Origin: Zygaena filipendulae
Lineage: Eukaryota > Arthropoda > Insecta > Lepidoptera > Zygaenidae
Assembly: GCA_907165275.2 (NCBI GenBank)
Contig: OU015651.1
Location: forward strand, 11,368,501-11,432,500
Direction: 5' to 3'
Length of the DNA stretch: 64,000 nt
Numbering within the stretch: position 1 is the first letter of the stretch; each line of letters begins with the position of its first letter. A model generated the notes under the pieces. It had not been told where the DNA came from. It did no database searches and was given only the letters and a program-made list of their open reading frames with translations. The position numbers and the translations under genes are program-made. This document shows positions 21,401 through 29,589 of the stretch, piece by piece.

Positions 21401-22504
21401 TATGTACGTACTATTCGACCCCGTATCCACCAGTGCTGTGTGTTGTGTTCCGTTAATCGTTACTTCTACGAACTTTCTATTATCCTTGCTCGAACTTTTT
21501 ACCTGGATTGTACTTGTTTGCGATTCGTTTCTCAGTTTTTTGCAGCATTTCGTGCTTAGAGTTCCCAATTTTCCACATACACTACAAAACAGCGTCTTGT
21601 TTCCCCTGCACTCCCGCGTGGAGTGACCCTGTTTGCCACAGCTCCAACAACAGGTTGTCCGGTCGTAATTTCTCATGTATTTTTCTTCTTTGCTCGTATT
21701 ACCGACTCTCGGTGTTGTTTGGTTTCTGTATGTTGTTGATTTATCGTATTCTCTGTCTTTATAGGGCTTATACTTTTCTTCTTCTTTCTTCCTTTCTGTT
21801 GTGATTTTTTCGTATTCGTTGGTTCGTTGTATGAGCTCCTTTATGGTCGAGAATTCGTTTCTTTTTACATACAGTTTGTATCCGGGATTCATATTTTCAT
21901 ATATTCTCTCCACTTTTTCGGTTTCTGAAAATCCACCATGCCTTCGCATCAATGTCTGCATGTGATTCAGGTAATCTGTGAACTTTTGGTGTTCAAATTG
22001 CCGGTTCGATATGATTTTTGTCATTAAGTTGGTTGTGTAGTTGCTCGGAAAAAAGAAAAGTTTGAATGCTTCTTCGAAGTCGTCCCAGGCCTTCCAATCA
22101 TTATTGTTCCTGTACCACGTTAGGGCTTTTCCAGAGAATATTTGTGGTAATAATTTTAACAAATCTTCTGGACTTACATTATTTGCTTCTAAAAATTCAT
22201 TTATTCTTTCCAGGAACTCGACTGCGTTGTCCTTTATATCGTACTTAATATTCCACTGTGACACTAACTTGGCAGTTTCTCGGATTGTTCTGTCCGCGGT
22301 TTTCGACATTTTCGGTTTTGTCGTTTCGGAGTTTCTATCACTTTCGCTTCCTGCGTCTTCGAACTGGAGGTCTGCCTCTTCTCTTAAATGTTTTACTAAG
22401 TTTTTTCTTAATTCTTCCACTGTGAACCCTTCTGTTTCCAGGTTACGTCTGATTGATTCTTCGATCAGTTCTGGTTTCTTTTTGTTGTAAACCCACGAAA
22501 ACAT
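18476..22504 (-). CDS. Gag-Pol polyprotein of the gypsy element, 1342 codons
   Basis: One uninterrupted frame, with no frameshift or stop between gag and pol. Residues ~80-235 form a retrotransposon Gag (capsid-type) domain with the core LTWYRNN. At ~286-299 is a CCHC zinc knuckle (CWSCGKQGHSTREC). A second knuckle at ~307-320 has threonine where the histidine should be. The aspartic protease motif DTGS is at ~360-363. Reverse transcriptase covers ~530-715 with YLDD at ~662-665. RNase H covers ~800-925 (TDAS, SEKE, TDH). The integrase has the HHCC finger at ~998, 1005, 1035 and 1038, and the D,D,E triad at ~1067, 1127 and 1162. A GPY/F-like module is near ~1296 (FSGPY); there is no chromodomain. 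The start is the first ATG after a 279-bp leader. All catalytic motifs appear intact, so the copy may be active. A fused gag-pol implies unusual control of the Gag:Pol ratio. Confidence 0.95.
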   Translation of the reverse strand: MFSWVYNKKKPELIEESIRRNLETEGFTVEELRKNLVKHLREEADLQFEDAGSESDRNSETTKPKMSKTADRTIRETAKLVSQWNIKYDIKDNAVEFLERINEFLEANNVSPEDLLKLLPQIFSGKALTWYRNNNDWKAWDDFEEAFKLFFFPSNYTTNLMTKIISNRQFEHQKFTDYLNHMQTLMRRHGGFSETEKVERIYENMNPGYKLYVKRNEFSTIKELIQRTNEYEKITTERKKEEEKYKPYKDREYDKSTTYRNQTTPRVGNTSKEEKYMRNYDRTTCCWSCGKQGHSTRECRGNKTLFCSVCGKLGTLSTKCCKKLRNESQTSTIQVKSSSKDNRKFVEVTINGTQHTALVDTGSNSTYINGKVAENLRVVNNNKSTKKVILADGSEIKLNKTAPIDIEIGDISLRHEVNILPTASHVILGMDILRRLGLKLDWSINSHAEKEQEANQHRAEKETNNQETMNERETKILQETLRSEFEKCERSQKGNCWIEHKIKLKHTEPIKQKYYPRNPKLQGIINEQVENMLRDGVIEKSDSQYSSPVVLVRKDNGEYRFCIDFRKINEITEKDAYPLPQIDDTLEKLSKARYFSKMDLKNGYWNVNLSEESKPITAFTVPGRGLYQFTKMPFGLHSSGATFQRLLDMVITPELQPNAYAYLDDIIICSSSFTEHIEHLKEVFKRIREAGLQINKAKCEFCKPEIEYLGHIVTKEGIKMNEGKIKAIKELRAPTSVKEVRRLIGMTSWYRKFIQNYSKIMAPIIKLLKKDNNFTWNKEQEQAFKEIKEMITKDPILTRADFNRPFTLQTDASNVGLGAILSQEYDGIHKPVMYASRALTPAETRYTTSEKECLAVIWGVRKMRPFLEGYHFTIITDHQALRWLNNLKDPTGRLARWALELQQYDFEIIYRSGEQNQLADELSRNPVYTTKTEKQDWYNKKLEQTETQPSNNTDYCIRDGKLYRKIENNAYGTKLYPNSQWKLCVTETEKETIFKENHDAPIAGHLGTNKTLNRIAQRYYWPGMHRDIATYVTRCATCQKHKPAQTKTPGLMRTDNAEEPWQIVTTDLIGPLPRSTNGYKWLIVYHDKFTKWTEIKPLRTATSNSIIKTLKECIILRYGCPKVLLSDNGRQFISKEFRNELERYGIEQRLTPPYSPQCNPTERVNRTIESMIATFIDGNHKKWDQYIPEFNFAINTARQASTKYSPAFLLYGREPRIPGDKNSFPTPQVQSRSKLQEIYNIVKKNQDNSSAEQKKYYDEKRIHWKPNPSEWVLKRDFPLSDASKGFISKFAPKFSGPYQVLEEISPVIFRLQDPQNKRKKITAHVKDIKPYKQDPTRQNENI

Positions 22505-22783
22505 TTGTTTCGATGAATTTACCGGTTTTCCTTTGTTGTTCCGGTTTTTACCGGTTTTCTAATGTTATGACGGTTATTTATTTTTTCTTACGGTTTTTCC
22601 TTTTTCGGTGCGGATCCCACGGGGTATGCGGGAGGGCGGTGCTGGTTACCTCGAAAGCCGTATACGCGACTTTGCGATGATGCGAGCCGGGATGGGGCGG
22701 TTTCTGCCGGTTTTCTTTCTTCCTGTGTCTTCTTGAAACCGCTCTTCCTGGGCTCCTTGTGAGTTTTTAACGTTGGGCGCCGA
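22505..22783 (-). other. Leader of the gypsy element with atypical primer site
   Basis: The 279 bp between the 5' LTR and the gag start. Directly inside the LTR it reads TCGGCGCCCAACGTT. This resembles tRNA-type primer sites of the form TGGCGCCCAACG but does not begin with the usual TGG, so the primer tRNA is unclear. Near gag there are several repeats of ACCGG with A/T-rich spacers (22520-22560, with another near 22708). Confidence 0.6.
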
Positions 22784-24117
22784 TGTGATGCGGCGGGCCG
22801 GGGGTCGAACCTGGCCCGCGGGCAGTCAACAAGTTTCCTGGAGATGGGGTTCCCTGACGGGCCCTATCCAAAATGAAACGAACGGTTGCGGAGTAACAGG
22901 AGTACACATGCACATTTATTCATATAAACCACAGCCCTAGCTACACTTCTAAGTTTACATAGCACACTTATGAACTAAGGGCCCCGGGTGGCGGGCGGTA
23001 GCACTGTTCTTTACACTACCTACTTCACAACACTTATGAACTACGGGCCCGGGCGGCGGGCGTCACGCGGGTCGCGACGGGTCCGGCGCGGTTCTTCCGG
23101 GCACGGTGCGCGGGCGCGGCGGCGCGCCGGGCGGATCGGCGGTCGGCGGTCACGGCGATGGCCGGGCGGGGCCGGCGGTCGGTGGCGGCCGGGCGGGGCC
23201 GGCGGCCGGCGGTCGCGGCGGAGGCCGGGCGGGGCCAGCTGTCGACGGGCGCGGCGGTGGCCGGGCGGGGCCGGCGGTCGCGGCGATGGCCAGGCGGGGC
23301 CGGCGGTCTGCGGCGATGGCCAGGCGGGGCCGGCGGTCTGCGGGCGCGGCGGTGGCCGGACGGGGCGGCCGTCGGCAGGCGCGGCGCCAGCGGGCGGGCG
23401 GTGGTCGGTGGCCGAGGGCTGGATAGGGCTCGGACGGGAAGCGAGTGGCCGGGTGTGAGTTGGTGAATGTCGACCTATCCCCAATACCAGCCTGAGCGAG
23501 AGGGGCCGGTCGGTGTTTCCGGTAGCCCTGTCCCCAATACAAGCCGGAGCGAGAGGGGCCGAGCGTCCCGGAGAGTCTGTCGGTGTGCTGCGGGTTATTC
23601 GGTAGCCTATCCCCAATACAAGCCGGAGCGAGAGGGGCCGACTACCTTGGTGAGTTGGTGTGGGTTAGTGATGTCGTGTTGCGGTGGCTGTGGTGGCCGG
23701 GACAGGAAGGGGCAGGTATGCAGGAGTTCGCGCCACCGATGGCTGCCGCCGGCTGTAGGGCCCCAACGTGCTGCGCTGATGCGCAACTCGCAAGCCAGCA
23801 ACGTAGCGACGGCGATCGGTGTGCGAGGGGCGGGTTTGGATGGAGGACGTGCGGAGGCGGAGGCGGAGGGTTACCCAGCCGCTAGGTTCACGCGCCGCGG
23901 CACTGGCGGGTGGAACGAGTGGACGTGACACGGGCGTGTGCACGGTGCGAGAACCTGTCGGCGAGTAACGGCCCGGCGGCGCGCGGCGTCGCTATTTATA
24001 GCCTCGGAGCGGTGTGCGCTCCGCCGCGTCGCGATATGCGGCCGGTGTTGCTGTGTGCGTCGGCGGTGCGGGGGGGTTGCGGCGTGCACGCGGTGCGCGC
24101 GTGTCCGCTTCCTTACA
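22784..24117 (-). repeat. 5' LTR of the gypsy element
   Basis: On the minus strand it begins TGTAAGGAAGCGG at 24117 and ends CCGCATCACA at 22784. It is 1334 bp, very GC-rich and CpG-rich, unlike the AT-rich host DNA. It carries a TATA-like box at 23993-24000, an AATAAA at 22915-22920, a GC-rich tandem array and three copies of a 33-bp motif (see the 3' LTR). I see no base difference from the 3' LTR, so the insertion should be recent. Confidence 0.97.
23993..24000 (-). promoter_or_regulatory. TATA-like box in the 5' LTR
   Basis: TATAAATA on the element strand, 117 bp inside the LTR and set between GC-rich blocks. This is a sensible place for the element's promoter, with transcription starting near 23970. 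No clear initiator motif was recognised. Confidence 0.55.
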
Positions 24118-24123
24118 ATCCTA

Positions 24124-24346
24124 CTATCCTACTAATATTATAAACGCGAAAGTTTGTAAGAATGTATGGATGGATGGATGGATGGATGTTTGTTACTCTT
24201 TCACGCAAAAACTACTGGATGAATTTAAAGGAAACTTTACAATAAGTTAGTTTATCCATCAGATTAACACATAGGGTACTTTTTATCCCGGAATTCCCGC
24301 GGGAACTCTGAAATTAACATGGGTGAAACCGCGGGGCACAACTAGT
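24124..24346 (+). repeat. Complete Lepidoptera short repeat beside the LTR
   Basis: Starts CTATCCTACTAATATTATAA, includes a (GGAT)n run at 24168-24187, then CTTTCACGCAAAAACTACTG and TATCCCGGAATTCCCGCGGG. It ends ACCGCGGGGCACAACTAGT. The gypsy element landed just beyond its 5' edge. It resembles the non-autonomous Helitron-like family described from Lepidoptera, whose 3' end is CTAGT-like. Confidence 0.85.
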
Positions 24347-24389
24347 ATAATAATAATTAGAAATAAGAATATTCAACAGATATATATAC

Positions 24390-24527
24390 CTCGCAGCGTT
24401 CTCTGGGTAGACAGTAGCAGCTCGGCCACAGACCTGATGGCGTCAGCTCGCACCGCCAGTCGTCGCAGGGTGCTCCTCAAGGCCGCTTCCCGCCCTCGAC
24501 CACAACACTGCCCACCACATACTGATC
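24390..24527 (-). CDS. dally: Glypican exon with the VCGGQCC cysteine cluster
   Basis: This 138-nt exon runs between acceptor ccttgcag|GA and donor CGAG|gtatat. It carries 2 nt of a split codon, 45 codons, then 1 nt of the next. The translation opens with S-V-C-G-G-Q-C-C, the second to fourth conserved glypican cysteines, and continues as an Arg/Leu-rich amphipathic helix (ALRSTLRRLAVRADAIRSV) as in the helical N-lobe. Glypicans are GPI-anchored heparan sulfate proteoglycans at the cell surface that shape Wnt, BMP and Hedgehog gradients. The VCGGQCC cluster resembles Drosophila dally more than dlp, from memory, so the dally assignment is less certain than the family. The complete Ty3/gypsy element at 15779-24117 ends about 270 bp downstream of this exon's donor. 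Confidence 0.85.
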
Positions 24528-26756
24528 CTGCAAGGATTACACTATCGTTAAGAAATATTAAACACTTTTAGGTATGTCGACAATAATTCGAATTAAGCAA
24601 ACCAACAATTAAAAAAACAAAAAAAAATTGAGTCATAGTATCCAGATACCACAAAACAAGATCTTTTATTTAACATAGGTACTTAATTATTATGTAGCTT
24701 TTATCTTCTACAATATATATTTGCCACATACGAAAATAAACTAGATAGTAGGTAATTATCAAATCAATAAACATGTGATATTACTAAAATAAAAAACTTT
24801 TGTAGAAAAATACAGGTGATAAAAATAATAAAAAAAAAACTGTAAAGAATGCTTTATAAAAAACCTCTTATGGAGGCCATTAATTGTGCTTCGACTATAG
24901 CGTGAGAATTTGTGGCATTAATTCAATGTACTTCAAAAATGAACACTAATAAATAATATATAATTAACCAGTGTTATTCTCGTAAAAAATCTGGACTGTC
25001 GTATTTATGGAACATTCAAGTTGCCGTATTTATTTGCCGTAAAATTATATGGCGATCGAAAATTCACCTCATACCTACCGTATTCCCGAAACATACACGT
25101 ACCTATTTTCGCATCACTGAGTGAGCATAATATGTTAATGAGAATATGGTAATATGTACTATTATGACATCGCAATTCCAGATACAGGCAACAGAAGAAG
25201 CATATAACGGCAAATTATCTTGCATCACATAACAAGCTCCTAGCTCTATCAAAAATCTACATACGACTGCGAATTGCAAAGGAATCAATAGAGCGTTCAA
25301 CTCTACACTAAAACAGTTTGCAAAAGGTACTAATAATCTAGCAAGGCATAATCTATTTTCTATCTTATACGGTTGCGTTAGTTGTCAATATCGATTGAAG
25401 ACTATATTTATTTAAACTTGCGTATGTTTATGGATTGTTGAAATTGACGTGAGTTCACATTACACCAGGTGCATGGTGCAATGGGGCTGCGCTGAGTTTG
25501 TTCAGTCCTCTCACTCATTTCTACATGGACGTCGCATCGGTCGGTCTTGGACCGAATCCAATGGACATTAAAATGGAGCGCGCACGTTGCTCTACGAATA
25601 GGCGTCCGTTGCTCGATTGTGTACAACATAGAATGTGACATTTGAAGGCGGACTAAACTTCGCTAATAAGTATCTGCACGATAAATTGACATCTTCCTGT
25701 CTATTTGTTGGTTTGATGGTTCATCCTTAAGATACAATCTGTTTGTTGCCATTGAGTTTAATGTATCTAAGTTTTTTTAAGCATAATTTTTTTTTTCTCT
25801 CTTTGAATTATGAATCGCAGAATATATTACGGAAAAAAATCTTTCTTATTTAAAATGTCGAGCTTAACAACTAAAGTAACAATAAATCAAAGAAAATTTA
25901 CAATAATACCCACCACCCTTGCCAAAATACTTGCTCTATTTACTGACTTTAGTACTCGTAGCTTAAATAAGTACCATCCACATCAAAAGTTGCAGGATAT
26001 GTATGACGAGAGTACTTACATACTTCGTATCTCAATTAAATTATTTTTATATTATATGAGTATTACTGTATAAAAGCTCTTCGGCACTCCGTGGTGACCG
26101 GTGAATGAATAGGAGTTGCAGGCACACTGTATCATTGTTTAAGTTGGTCTAGTTACTATCAAGCGAATTAATTAATTAATCAATAGTTAATAATGCAGAA
26201 TTTACTGAGATATTATTTAGAATCGTTTTGTTTAGCAACTCACCACCCACTGCAAAGAAAGAAAGAGTATTCAACCACGGCCTTAGTAAGTACGTATTCT
26301 TTGTTGTCACCGATGACCCCGGCCCCGCTAAAAATTGATTTTGCCGCGTTACACCTAGGTACATGGCGTTGTATTGGTTAAATTTATTTCTAAAATCGTC
26401 GAGGTGGCGCCACAGTCGCGGCGCTCGCGCTGTCATGAGATAGGGTCGCGACGTAGCGTAGGTGACATTCATTTCTTTGTCATTCCACAATCAACATGTC
26501 GTGTCGTTGTCAAAAGCATCTACGTCATGAATAGAAATGACTTCTTCTTAAGAAAAATTCAACATTCCGACCTAGTTGTGATTCTGACTGTACGGTAGGT
26601 ACGTAATCACTGTACCCTCGTCCCGGCCCTGTTGCCGCTACTTGACACTCGCCTAATTTACAACCTCCATTATTTTTGTGTAAGAAGGTCTTATGTGATG
26701 GGTCACATTGTGTGGATTTTGTCGTCATTATACTGCTATATTTAGATGAACTTAAT

Positions 26757-26830
26757 ATAATAATAATAATAACATTTATTTCAGGCCACAAGAACCCATA
26801 GGACCCATAAAAACCCCATAGGTATTACAT
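26757..26830 (-). repeat. LINE-type 3' tail (ATT)n, minus orientation
   Basis: TAATAATAATAATAATAACATTTATTTCAGGC is a reverse-oriented (ATT)n tail next to a conserved CCTGAAATAAATG end, typical of lepidopteran non-LTR element 3' ends. Only the tail is recognisable. Confidence 0.5.
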
Positions 26831-27626
26831 CTGCCATTACAATTTACATTTACATTACATAAAGTTAAGTTACAACAAAAATAATTTCAAGAACAATATG
26901 ATTTAGCTGAGATCCTAAAGGCCGCATATGGAGTATTTACACGTATATCATGGATTGGTCCATGACGTATATACATAGGTATTAGGTAAGAAAAATTGTA
27001 CCTAATCATTAGCATCATTTTCGTTACAAATTCTATAGGTACTCATAATAAAACTAATACAAAAACTAAAATAAGATATTAATAATAATAAGATATTCTA
27101 CCTTAAAACACCACACAAACAGTACAAAGACAAAAAAATGTATTTGAAAACAGAAGTATTAAGTGGCTCCAAAGGGCTCCAAAAATATATTACAATATTT
27201 AGAAACGTTTGCAAATAACCTTGTGTGAACTTTGATCTCACTTTACAGGGTAGGGACAGTCAGGTTGTCGCAGGAGATCATATTATAGAAATAAAGAAAT
27301 TCTATTTGGCATGAAAACTTAAAAAAAATACAATAGGTATATAAAACAAAAGTTACATAATTTTTTCTAATATCGGTAAGATCAACAGTTCTATCTTACG
27401 CATCACTACTTAGCTCTTGATAAGGGCCTCTCCACATGTATTTCCGTATGTAAGTACATGCGTATATCAATATATTATGTAGAGATACCCTTATCAACGC
27501 AGGAGTACAGCAGACTTATGTTTTGAGTGACTAGAATTAAGTGCAAATCTAAGACGCCCTAAGAAAGGAGAATCAGCGATCTTGGATGTGAAGAATTAGA
27601 TAGACGTGAAGGATTGTGATATAGTA

Positions 27627-27666
27627 GCTGTTCTCTGCTCTATGCTCCCATAGAGCAGAGAACAGC
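27627..27666. repeat. Perfect 18-bp inverted repeat with 4-nt loop
   Basis: Arms GCTGTTCTCTGCTCTATG (27627-27644) and its exact reverse complement (27649-27666) around CTCC. It lies about 80 bp downstream, in glypican gene direction, of the candidate 64-nt exon's donor. Confidence 0.9.
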
Positions 27667-27743
27667 CAACGTGATTGTCGTTTAAACATTATTATTGTGT
27701 ATAACATGTGTCTCCGCAGGAAACGTTTGCCGTTGTGACTCAC

Positions 27744-27807
27744 CGCGTCCGATTTGGCCGGCGCAGAAGTTCAAGGCCGCGCTGGCGCAGTTTTGTGTGA
27801 CGAATTG
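27744..27807 (-). CDS. dally: Candidate glypican exon (N-terminal, 64 nt)
   Basis: Read on the minus strand this encodes about 21 residues, with the core NCASAALNF, ending in a strong donor (CGCG|gtgagt). It has an AG acceptor (cgcgtctag|C) directly upstream. It ends in phase 1, which is what the next exon at 24390-24527 needs; the junction codon becomes GGA (Gly) and the frame runs on into VCGGQCC. Glypicans begin their folded domain with a Cys-x-x-(V/A)-x-x-x-F pattern, and this exon supplies that first conserved cysteine plus one extra (NFC). The patch is GC-rich in AT-rich surroundings. Weak points are its small size and a pyrimidine tract that is only fair. The reading frame is closed by the in-frame stop inside the acceptor, so the signal peptide must come from another exon. 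The opposite strand also has a short open reading here, which I judge to be a shadow. Confidence 0.5.
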
Positions 27808-28000
27808 CTAGACGCGATGGAGTCACATGAAGGAGTTTTTTTTTTTGCGACTATTTTATTTTACTGGGGCTTTTTATATCACTGTAGCCTGAAGGTGCCT
27901 ATATTTAGTTTACTGCATTGTGTGCAGAGCATTTTTAAATTAACTTTTTAAGAAAAAACAAAAATAAATCAGAAAGTTATTGATCACATTTATAATTTAA

Positions 28001-28112
28001 CTAGCTGTTCCCCACGGTTGCACCCACATTAATTTCGCTTTATAACCCTGAAAACGCGTAAGTATGCAAAATTTCATGATGATCGGTTGAGTTGTAAATG
28101 CGTGAAAGTACA
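28001..28112 (-). repeat. Lepidoptera short repeat, truncated
   Basis: Starts CTAGCTGTTCCCCACGGTTG and includes TTTCATGATGATCGGTTGAG and GCGTGAAAGTAC. Confidence 0.75.
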
Positions 28113-28694
28113 AACTGATATTCGGATCCTTAATATTAAGTTTATTATGAATGCGAATAGGATTAGTGACGTGAATGCGTGAATTATTGACAACTTGAAT
28201 ATTTTATCGTTCCCTAATCGCTGTTTTTATTTATCTATTCTATCTATATATCATCTATATCTATATTTTTTAATCATATTTATTTTAAAGGACCTTTATA
28301 AAATCAATTACATGTCGGTCCCTTTATAATTATATACAAAATAATTTAACAAAACAAAATATAAATCTACATGCCAACCATATCTATACATACATATATG
28401 AAGTACCTATGTAATTTCCAACTTTGGGTTTATGTTTTCGATAAAACATAAGATGGATATTTATATTCCATAAAACGAGACATTTTATGGAAATTTTGCC
28501 AAAAAAACGACAGTTTCGAAAGTTTTTGTTCTAATAAAACAACATTATTAAATAATAAGCAGCCTTTATTTTATTTTTGCTTCTATTAACTAGCACGTAA
28601 AATACATATTTTATCTCAATCAGCAAATAGATTTTCTCGGAATTATGTAAAAATTACGAAATAAAAATTCGGTGTAGGTGGAAATAGTGGACCC

Positions 28695-29175
28695 ACCAAA
28701 AACATTTTCATGTAAAATGTTGCCAAGACGAGACCATATGACTCGCACTGTTAAAAAGTTATCAGATCTCATAAAGAGCCAAGCTCCTAACTATTCACGC
28801 CCTAACTCTACAAGGCCTAACTTCACAAACTCTACACCTTAGTCAAAATATATGGCTTGGCCATTTCGGTACATTCACATGGACGTAAGGTGGAAAATTT
28901 GCGAGTCATGTAGCGGGAGCGGAATGGATGATATGGCTCGACCGCCACCAAAGGGGAAGCTTCCCGCCGGGCGAGGTGGTATGCCCGGGGAACCGCGGCT
29001 CCTACTGTAGATCGTCGGAGGTCTTATATATGCAGCTCAATTTGAAAACTTTGTTAGCGCGATTCACGTAATTATTATTCGTCGCTTCGTTGTAGTTTGT
29101 GACTCGTGGGTAGAGGTCGCCACAGTCATATTATGGTCTCGTCTTGGCAACATTTTACATGAAAATGTTTTTGGT
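28695..29175. mobile_element. Foldback / terminal-inverted-repeat element, ~480 bp
   Basis: Inverted ends of about 44 bp: ACCAAAAACATTTTCATG (28695) continues with TAAAATGTTGCCAAGACGAGACC, and its reverse complement ends at 29175. The interior (28908-29125) is GC-richer and is shared with 34266-34317 plus 35744-35920. No transposase coding. A clean target duplication was not identified. Confidence 0.85.
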
Positions 29176-29228
29176 AGGATTTCACTACTTTTCTTTTAGC
29201 TGCTTGTGACAATTTGTTTTTATTATTT

Positions 29229-29580
29229 ACTAGCTGTGCCCTGCAGTTTCACCCGCGGTAATTACGGAGTTCCCGTGGGAATTCCAGGATAAAAAGTACC
29301 CTATGTCCTTCTCTGTACCCCTGACAACGTGCATGCTAAATTTCATCCAAATTCGCTCAGCCGTTTTTACGTGATTGAGATAAGAGCTCGAAAGCGCATT
29401 TTCATCCTACTTGCTTCAAATTTATCGTCACTGTTCAGCTCCTATGTGTCTTAGCGTTATGTTATAGCCTATAACCTGCCCAGGAGTATGGACTAGAATC
29501 GTACCAAGTTTGGTTAAAATCCCTTCATTAGTTTTTGACCCATGCGTGCACATACATACAGACAGACAGACACTACACTA
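29229..29580 (-). repeat. Lepidoptera short repeat joined to the 11.5-kb repeat unit
   Basis: 29229-29375 is a standard copy (CTAGCTGTGCCCTGCAGTTT; GTACCCTATGTCCTTCTCTG). 29380-29575 is the reverse complement of 11460-11690, ending in a CAGA microsatellite. It follows the foldback element after about 50 bp. Confidence 0.85.
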
Positions 29581-29589
29581 TACTACACT

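Larger units (their letters stand above)
15779..24117 (-). mobile_element. Complete Ty3/gypsy-type LTR retrotransposon, 8339 bp
   Basis: This is a full-length element in minus orientation. Two 1334-bp LTRs (15779-17112 and 22784-24117) start TG and end CA and are offset by exactly 7005 bp with no visible difference. The flanks carry a 4-bp direct repeat, ATCC, at 15775-15778 and 24118-24121. Inside are a polypurine tract next to the 3' LTR, a leader, one intact gag-pol frame and a small downstream frame. Order in pol is protease, reverse transcriptase, RNase H, integrase, which is the Ty3/gypsy order. There is no envelope gene (no signal peptide or membrane segment). Zinc knuckles and the lack of env argue against an errantivirus; the exact lineage is not determined. 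It sits within the glypican intron, in the gene's own direction. Confidence 0.97.
24528..27743. other. Glypican intron, non-coding
   Basis: Follows the candidate 64-nt exon. It contains a LINE-tail-like (AAT)n block at 26757-26830, a small palindrome at 26948-26965 and a perfect hairpin at 27627-27666. No other exon recognised. 25450-25640 is somewhat GC-rich, with no clear coding signature. Confidence 0.5.

Noticed and set aside
18480..22490. Numerous plus-strand frames opposite the gypsy gag-pol
   Set aside because: Antisense shadows of the 1342-codon frame; Cys/Phe/Ser-rich with no domain.
27720..27809. Plus-strand reading NVCRCDSPRPIWPAQ...FCVTNC with an AG acceptor before it and a later AATAAA
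   Set aside because: It overlaps the minus-strand 64-nt exon, which has matching phase, a strong donor and glypican cysteine logic. No partner exon was found on the plus strand, so I treat it as a shadow, though RNA-seq could reverse this.
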